64,000 nucleotides of DNA, taken from contig NZ_JAJQQP010000015.1 of assembly GCF_028994805.1 (NCBI RefSeq), positions 1 through 64,000 of the forward strand. The letters run 5' to 3'. Shown here piece by piece: positions 59,409 through 64,000 of this stretch. Below the pieces are notes generated by a model. That model saw only the letters and a program-made list of their open reading frames with translations. It was not told the DNA's origin and ran no database searches. The translations under genes were made by a program, and so were the position numbers. The DNA is from Promicromonospora iranensis. GTDB lineage: Bacteria; Actinomycetota; Actinomycetes; Actinomycetales; Cellulomonadaceae. Position 1 is the first letter of the stretch. The number at the start of each line of letters is the position of its first letter.

Positions 59409-61886
59409 ATGGCGCGCAAGCCGTCGCAGCCGCTCGACGAGAGCGAGATCCACGAGAAGGTCGTGGACATCGACGTCGCCTCGGAGATGGAGGCCTCGTT
59501 CCTCGAGTACGCCTACTCCGTCATCTACTCACGGGCTCTTCCGGACGCGCGCGACGGCCTCAAGCCCGTCCAGCGCCGCATCCTCTACATGATGTCGGAC
59601 ATGGGGCTGCGTCCCGACCGCGCCCACGTGAAGTCGTCGCGCGTCGTCGGCGAGGTGATGGGAAAGCTCCACCCGCACGGTGACGCCCCCATCTACGACG
59701 CCCTCGTGCGGCTCGCGCAGAGCTTCTCGCTGCGGCTGCCGCTCGTGGACGGGCACGGCAACTTCGGTTCGCTCGACGACGGCCCCGCGGCGCCCCGGTA
59801 CACGGAGGCGCGCCTGGCGGCGTCGTCGATGGCGATGACCACGGGTCTGGACGAGAACGTCGTCGACTTCGTGCCGAACTACGACAACAAGCTCACCCAG
59901 CCCGAGGTGCTGCCCGCGGCCCTCCCGAACCTGCTGGTCAACGGCGCGTCCGGCATCGCGGTCGGCATGGCCACGAACATGGCTCCGCACAACCTCGTCG
60001 AGGTCGTCTCCGCGGCGCAGCACCTGATCAAGAACCCCGAGGCCACGCTCGAGGACCTGCAGCGGTTCGTGCCCGGACCCGACCTGCCCACGGGCGGCAA
60101 GATCGTGGGCCTGGAGGGCGTGCGCGACGCGTACCGCACCGGTCGCGGCAGCTTCCGCACGCGGGCCACGGCGCGGATCGAGAACGTCACGCCGCGCCGC
60201 AAGGGCATCGTCGTCACCGAGCTCCCCTACCTCGTGGGCCCGGAGAAGGTGATCGAGAAGATCGCCGACGGCGTCAAGGCCAAGCGCATCCAGGGCGTCA
60301 CGAACGTGCAGGACCTCACCGACCGCACGCACGGGATGCGCCTGGTGATCGAGGTCAAGACCGGCTTCGACCCCGACGCCGTGCTGGAGCAGCTGTACCG
60401 GGTGACGCCGCTCGAGGACTCGTTCGGCATCAACAACGTTGCCCTCGTCAACGGCCAGCCGCGCACCCTCGGCCTCGTCGAGATGCTGCGGGTCTGGGTG
60501 GACCACCGCATCTCGGTCGTCCGCCGCCGGTCGCAGCACCGCCTGGACAAGCGCCTCGAGCGCCTGCACCTGGTCGACGGGCTGCTCGTCGCGATCGTCG
60601 ACATCGACGAGGTCATCCAGATCATCCGGTCGTCCGACGACGCCGGCATCGCCCGCGACCGCCTGCGCGAGATCTTCGACCTCTCCGAGCCGCAGGCGTC
60701 CTACATCCTGGACCTCCAGCTGCGGCGCCTCACCAAGTTCTCCCGCATCGAGCTGGAGAAGGAGGCCGAGGAGCTGCGCCGCGAGATCGCCGAGCTGGAG
60801 CAGATCCTCGGCGACGAGAAGCTGTTGCGCCGCATCGTCAGCACCGAGATGGGGGAGGTGGCCAAGACGTACGGCACGCCGCGCCGCACCGTGCTGCTCG
60901 ACTCCGCGGGCGGGTCCGTCGGCTCGGTGGCGGTCGCCCCGGCGAACGGGCGCAAGAAGACCGTCGAGCCCATCGACCTGCAGATCAAGGACCTCCCGAC
61001 CCGCGTGGTGCTATCCGCGACGGGCCTGCTGGCCCGCCTGCCGGACGACGTCCCGGTGTCGCGCGAGGGCAACCGCGCGGCGCACGACGCCCTGCGGGGC
61101 GACGCCGCCGCGACCACCCGGGGCCAGGTCGGCCTCGTGACGTCGGCCGGCCGCATGCTGCGCATCTCCGTGCTGGACCTGCCCTCGCTGCCGCCGACCG
61201 ACGGCGCGCCGTCGCTGTCGGGCGGCATCCCGGTGAGCGAGCTCGTGGAGCTGCAGCCCGGCGAGACCGTGCGGACGGTGACCGGCCTGGGCCCGGACGC
61301 GCCGACCATCGCCGTCGGCACGGAGCAGGGCATCGTCAAGCGCATCGCGCCGTCGGACGCCCCTGCCAAGGGTGACGAATGGCCGGTGATCGGGCTCAAG
61401 GAGGGCGACACGGTGGTCGGTGCCGCCGTGGTGTCCGACGACGACGAGCTGGTCTTCGTCGCCGACGACTCGTCGCTGCTGCACTTCCCGGCCTCCACCG
61501 TACGGCCGCAGGGCCGCGCGGCGGGCGGCATGACGGGCATCAAGCTCGGCCCGGACCGGAAGGTGGTGTTCTTCGGAGCGGTTCCGTCCGGGGTCGACGC
61601 CACGGTGGTGACCATCGCCGGGACGGGAGACGCACTGCCGGGGATCGAGCCCGGCGCCGGCAAGGTGACGCCGTTCTCGGTGTACCCGGGCAAGGGCCGC
61701 GCGACGGGTGGTGTGCGGTCGCAGCGGCTGCTCAAGGGCGAGGACGGGCTCATCCTGGCCTGGGTGGGTGCCGCTCCCCCGCGTGCGCTCGGCGCCGGCG
61801 GCCAGCCGGTCGAGCTGCCCGAGGTGGACGAGCGGCGTGACGGTTCCGGAACCCCGATCGCGGTGCCGGTCGCGATGATCGGCTGA
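59409..61886 (+). CDS. parC: DNA topoisomerase IV / gyrase-like subunit A
   Basis: An 825-aa type IIA topoisomerase A subunit. The winged-helix and tower domains include RALPDARDGLKPVQRRILYM, HPHGDAPIYDALVRLAQ and the catalytic Tyr in APRYTEARL; NGASGIAVGMATNM and the coiled coil (about 435-490) follow; the C-terminal half forms the DNA-wrapping pinwheel (IVKRIAPSD, AGGMTGIKL, KGRATGGVRSQRL). It lacks an obvious GyrA-box, so ParC is preferred. Its ParE partner is outside the window. Confidence 0.92.
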   Translation: MARKPSQPLDESEIHEKVVDIDVASEMEASFLEYAYSVIYSRALPDARDGLKPVQRRILYMMSDMGLRPDRAHVKSSRVVGEVMGKLHPHGDAPIYDALVRLAQSFSLRLPLVDGHGNFGSLDDGPAAPRYTEARLAASSMAMTTGLDENVVDFVPNYDNKLTQPEVLPAALPNLLVNGASGIAVGMATNMAPHNLVEVVSAAQHLIKNPEATLEDLQRFVPGPDLPTGGKIVGLEGVRDAYRTGRGSFRTRATARIENVTPRRKGIVVTELPYLVGPEKVIEKIADGVKAKRIQGVTNVQDLTDRTHGMRLVIEVKTGFDPDAVLEQLYRVTPLEDSFGINNVALVNGQPRTLGLVEMLRVWVDHRISVVRRRSQHRLDKRLERLHLVDGLLVAIVDIDEVIQIIRSSDDAGIARDRLREIFDLSEPQASYILDLQLRRLTKFSRIELEKEAEELRREIAELEQILGDEKLLRRIVSTEMGEVAKTYGTPRRTVLLDSAGGSVGSVAVAPANGRKKTVEPIDLQIKDLPTRVVLSATGLLARLPDDVPVSREGNRAAHDALRGDAAATTRGQVGLVTSAGRMLRISVLDLPSLPPTDGAPSLSGGIPVSELVELQPGETVRTVTGLGPDAPTIAVGTEQGIVKRIAPSDAPAKGDEWPVIGLKEGDTVVGAAVVSDDDELVFVADDSSLLHFPASTVRPQGRAAGGMTGIKLGPDRKVVFFGAVPSGVDATVVTIAGTGDALPGIEPGAGKVTPFSVYPGKGRATGGVRSQRLLKGEDGLILAWVGAAPPRALGAGGQPVELPEVDERRDGSGTPIAVPVAMIG

Positions 61887-61976
61887 CCCGGCGGAACCAG
61901 TTCTGCCGAGGCTGTCGATTCTGGCGTCGCTCGCCCGTCCAAGGCGTGTCAACATTCCAGAGACGAGGAGCGCGAC

Positions 61977-62360
61977 ATGACTGACAGCTGGGTTTTCCTG
62001 ATCCGCGAGACCGACTGGGACTCGGACGCCTACCTCCCGGAGAACCTGCAGGACCAGAACCAGCAGGACTTCTCCGAGGACATGGCGACCCACCAGCGCT
62101 TCAGCGAGGCGGTGGCCGCGATGGGCGTCAGGATCACCGAGAGCAACGCCCTGCAGAACGCCAAGTACGGCGGGTGGGTGGTGCCGGGCAGGGACGGCGC
62201 CGAACCTGTCTACACCGACGCACCGTTCACGGACACCAACGAAGTGATCACCGGCTACTACATCGTCGAGTGCGACGAGGCCACGGCACGCAAGATCGCT
62301 GCGCTCGTGCCCAGCGGCAACGTGGTCGAGTGGCGCAAGGTCATGACTTTCGGTTCCTGA
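61977..62360 (+). CDS. YCII/DGPF-domain protein
   Basis: A 127-aa protein with the domain pattern ...PVYTDAPFTDTNEVITGYYIVE, in which the usual DGPF is DAPF. A GAGGAG site lies upstream. Genes of this family sit next to ECF42-group sigma factors, as here (stop and start adjoin), and are thought to be their targets or partners. Confidence 0.85.
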   Translation: MTDSWVFLIRETDWDSDAYLPENLQDQNQQDFSEDMATHQRFSEAVAAMGVRITESNALQNAKYGGWVVPGRDGAEPVYTDAPFTDTNEVITGYYIVECDEATARKIAALVPSGNVVEWRKVMTFGS

Positions 62361-63650
62361 GTGCCGATCGACCCCGCGGCGTTCCGCACCGCCTGGCCCC
62401 AGGTGGTGCGGTCGCTCGCCGTGACCACGCGCAGCCTGGACAGCGGTGAGGAGTACGCCGCCGAGGCGTTCGCGCGCGCCGCGGCCCAGCCCGACGGCGC
62501 TATCGACGACCTGGTCGGCTGGTGCGTCCAGGTCGGGCGCCGCACGTGGCTCGACGCTGTACGCCACCAGGCGGTGTTCGCGCGGCTCCAGCCCCAGATC
62601 GCTCGCTCGGAGGTGGCTGCCGTGGACGTGCCGACCGAGCCGGGCGCGCCCGGCGGCGCGCTCGACGACCGGCTCGCGCTGCTCTTCGTCGCGTGCGACG
62701 ACGCCCTCGCCCCTGGCGCGCAGCTGGTCCTCGCCATGCGGGTGGTCTGCGGTCTCACGATCCGGCAGATCGCGGCCCACCTCGGCATCGCGGAGGCGAC
62801 CGCTGCCGCGCGGCTCACCCGGGCCAAGACGGCGCTGGCGCGGGCCCGCGGCGAGTTCGCGGTGCCCGACGGCGCCGCACGCGACGCGCGGCTGCCCGTC
62901 GTGCTCGCGTGCGTCGCGGGCCTGTTCACCGTGGGGCAACGGGACGTGCTCGAGCCCGTCGACGCCACGCAGGACCCTGCCCGTGACGCGCTGACGCTCG
63001 CCGAGGCGCTCGTCGCGGAGTACCCGGACGATCCCGAGGTGCTCGGCCTGCGCGCCGTGTGCCGCCTCGGCCTGGCGCGCCGCCCCGGCCGCGTGCGCGA
63101 CGGCGTCGCGCTCACCCTCGACGAGGTGGACCGGTCGGCGTGGGACCAGCGGCTGCTGTCGGCCGGCCTGGACGACGCCACGGCAGCGATCACCGGCGGT
63201 GCGAGTACCGCCGGAGCACACACCGGGAATCCCGGCCGCTTCACCCTGGAGGCTGCCATCTCCGGGGTGCACGCCGCGGCGCGTGATGCCGCGGACACCG
63301 ACTGGAACCGCCTGGCCCAGCTCTACGACGCGCTGCTGCACGTCTGGCCGTCCCCGGCGACCCGCGTCGCGCGCCTCGTCGTGCTCGGCCGGCTCGCTCT
63401 GCGAGCGAATTCTGGTGACGGTGGGGGTGACGGTGTGGGTGACGCCAGGAACCCGGGACCGATCGAGCGCGAGCTCGAGGAGCTGGTCGCCGACGGGCCG
63501 CCGTACGCCGCCCGGGACGCCAGCCTCGCCCTGGCCGACCTCGCCCGGCAGACCGGCCGGACCGACGAGGCGGCAGCCCGCTACCGTGAGCTGCTGGACG
63601 TGATTCCGGCCGGCCCGCTGCGCGAGTTCTGCCGCAGGCACGCCGGGTAG
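62361..63650 (+). CDS. ECF42-type RNA polymerase sigma factor
   Basis: A 429-aa protein. Sigma region 2 (about 5-75, with DLVGWCVQVGRRTWLDAVRH) and region 4 (about 108-160, LAMRVVCGLTIRQIAAHLGI with the HTH) are followed by the large helical TPR-like C-terminal domain that characterises ECF42. GTG start adjoins the DGPF gene stop. A short Gly/Asp-rich insertion (NSGDGGGDGVGDARNPGP, about 352-369) interrupts the C-terminal domain. Confidence 0.9.
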   Translation: MPIDPAAFRTAWPQVVRSLAVTTRSLDSGEEYAAEAFARAAAQPDGAIDDLVGWCVQVGRRTWLDAVRHQAVFARLQPQIARSEVAAVDVPTEPGAPGGALDDRLALLFVACDDALAPGAQLVLAMRVVCGLTIRQIAAHLGIAEATAAARLTRAKTALARARGEFAVPDGAARDARLPVVLACVAGLFTVGQRDVLEPVDATQDPARDALTLAEALVAEYPDDPEVLGLRAVCRLGLARRPGRVRDGVALTLDEVDRSAWDQRLLSAGLDDATAAITGGASTAGAHTGNPGRFTLEAAISGVHAAARDAADTDWNRLAQLYDALLHVWPSPATRVARLVVLGRLALRANSGDGGGDGVGDARNPGPIERELEELVADGPPYAARDASLALADLARQTGRTDEAAARYRELLDVIPAGPLREFCRRHAG

Positions 63651-63679
63651 GTGTCTGGCGTCGGTCCCTGACTGCAGGA

Positions 63680-63799
63680 CGAGTTCGGTCCGTTGCACGA
63701 CCGGCACGCTGAGATCGGTCCTTTGCTCTGAGATCGGTCAGTTGACTGACCGATCTCAGAGCAACTGACCGAAGTCGCTGAGTTCGGTCCGTTGCACGG
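63680..63799. repeat. Cluster of 20-bp repeats with a 42-bp palindrome
   Basis: Units of the form GAGTTCGGTCCGTTGCAC or GAGATCGGTC-N-N-TTG occur at 63681, 63711, 63730 and 63780 (plus) and 63757-63776 (minus). The first and last share an identical 19-bp sequence. The middle units form a perfect inverted repeat, two 20-bp arms (63723-63742 and 63745-63764) around TG. The 247-bp gap 63651-63897 holds no gene. Confidence 0.9.
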
Positions 63800-63835
63800 A
63801 ACCTGCGCGGGGCGCTCGACCAGACCCCTGCCCGC

Positions 63836-63871
63836 ATTTCCCTCGGGCACTGTATTTCCCTCGGGCACTGT
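63836..63871. repeat. Exact tandem duplication of 18 bp
   Basis: ATTTCCCTCGGGCACTGT at 63836-63853 is repeated immediately at 63854-63871, 27 bp before the last gene. It may double a regulatory site for that gene or be a slippage product. Confidence 0.85.
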
Positions 63872-63897
63872 CAGTGTCCGGTGGTTGACTCCCTCCC

Positions 63898-64000
63898 ATG
63901 AACGACGACTCGACCTACGAGTTCTCCAGCGATCCCGACCGCATCGACGCCACACGCGTGCACGAGCTGGTGTCCCGGCACACCTACTGGGCCAAGGACC
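63898..64000 (+). CDS. GNAT acetyltransferase, N-terminal fragment (cut by window end)
   Basis: The first 34 residues only (MNDDSTYEFSSDPDRIDATR, then VHELVSRHTYWAKD). The pattern YEFSxDPxRID...HTYWAK is typical of a family of small bacterial GNAT acetyltransferases. The gene continues past base 64000. Confidence 0.72.
   Translation, partial: MNDDSTYEFSSDPDRIDATRVHELVSRHTYWAKD

Noticed and set aside
63723-63764. 42-bp palindrome as a simple terminator of the ECF42 gene
   Set aside because: No T run follows on either strand, and related repeat units flank it, so it is better seen as part of a repeat cluster.

Overview
The window is a high-GC actinobacterial chromosome carrying one complete, apparently intact siphovirus-type prophage. 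Gene content and order on the host side (TRAM-domain RNA methyltransferase, APC permease, two TrkA proteins, DUF3159, OB-fold, DUF3710, dut, DUF3093, DUF4193, inositol monophosphatase, SepH, then later topoisomerase IV A) follow the conserved actinobacterial block known from Mycobacterium Rv2689c-Rv2701c. GC content, leaderless starts and protein style suggest a Micrococcales relative (Cellulomonas/Cellulosimicrobium/Isoptericola-like). The genus is an inference.

Prophage, 1-42651. A 45-bp direct repeat at 1-45 and 42607-42651 marks attL and attR. The core lies in the 3' end of the RNA methyltransferase gene, over the codons for its catalytic FPHTxHVE motif, and phage DNA supplies a new C-terminus. 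From the left: integrase, a small unknown gene and an XRE repressor on the minus strand (70-1941); a divergent control region with CACTC-N4-GAGTG operators spaced 21 bp apart and a leaderless early promoter (1925-2129); and a long rightward early operon (2066-16813) of mostly 4-bp-overlapping genes. The early operon encodes small Cys-rich proteins, a DnaQ-like exonuclease, a RecE-like nuclease with a candidate annealing partner, a C5-cytosine methylase, an HTH replication-type protein with iterons and a DnaA box inside its gene, and a beta-class N-methyltransferase. After a terminator (16961-16994) come the late genes: terminase, portal, minor capsid protein, scaffold, HK97-type capsid, an embedded HNH endonuclease, head-tail connectors, major tail protein, a G/GT frameshift pair at CCCAAAA, tape measure, baseplate, fibre, a GDPD-like tail protein, a membrane-anchored collagen-like protein, an M15 endolysin and a holin, ending at a strong terminator (39488-39521). 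Two small minus-strand genes (21650-21832, 26445-26648) interrupt the late genes.

Right arm, 39522-42606. This is cargo not needed for virion assembly: a small protein, a Cof-type HAD phosphatase and a three-gene minus-strand module (75-aa protein, DUF6879, XRE-DUF5753 regulator). A 15-bp-stem hairpin and a repeated 16-mer lie next to attR.

Host side, 42576-64000. RNA modification (42576-43970), a permease divergent from two TrkA-type K+ regulators, the DUF3159 to SuhB block, SepH, thymidine kinase, a phosphatase-superfamily protein, DUF5998, a GNAT/acyl-CoA ligase fusion, a membrane protein, topoisomerase IV subunit A, a YCII/DGPF protein with its ECF42-type sigma factor, a cluster of 20-bp repeats with a 42-bp palindrome, and the start of a GNAT gene cut by the window end.

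All function calls come from reading motifs and context by eye. No database search was run.
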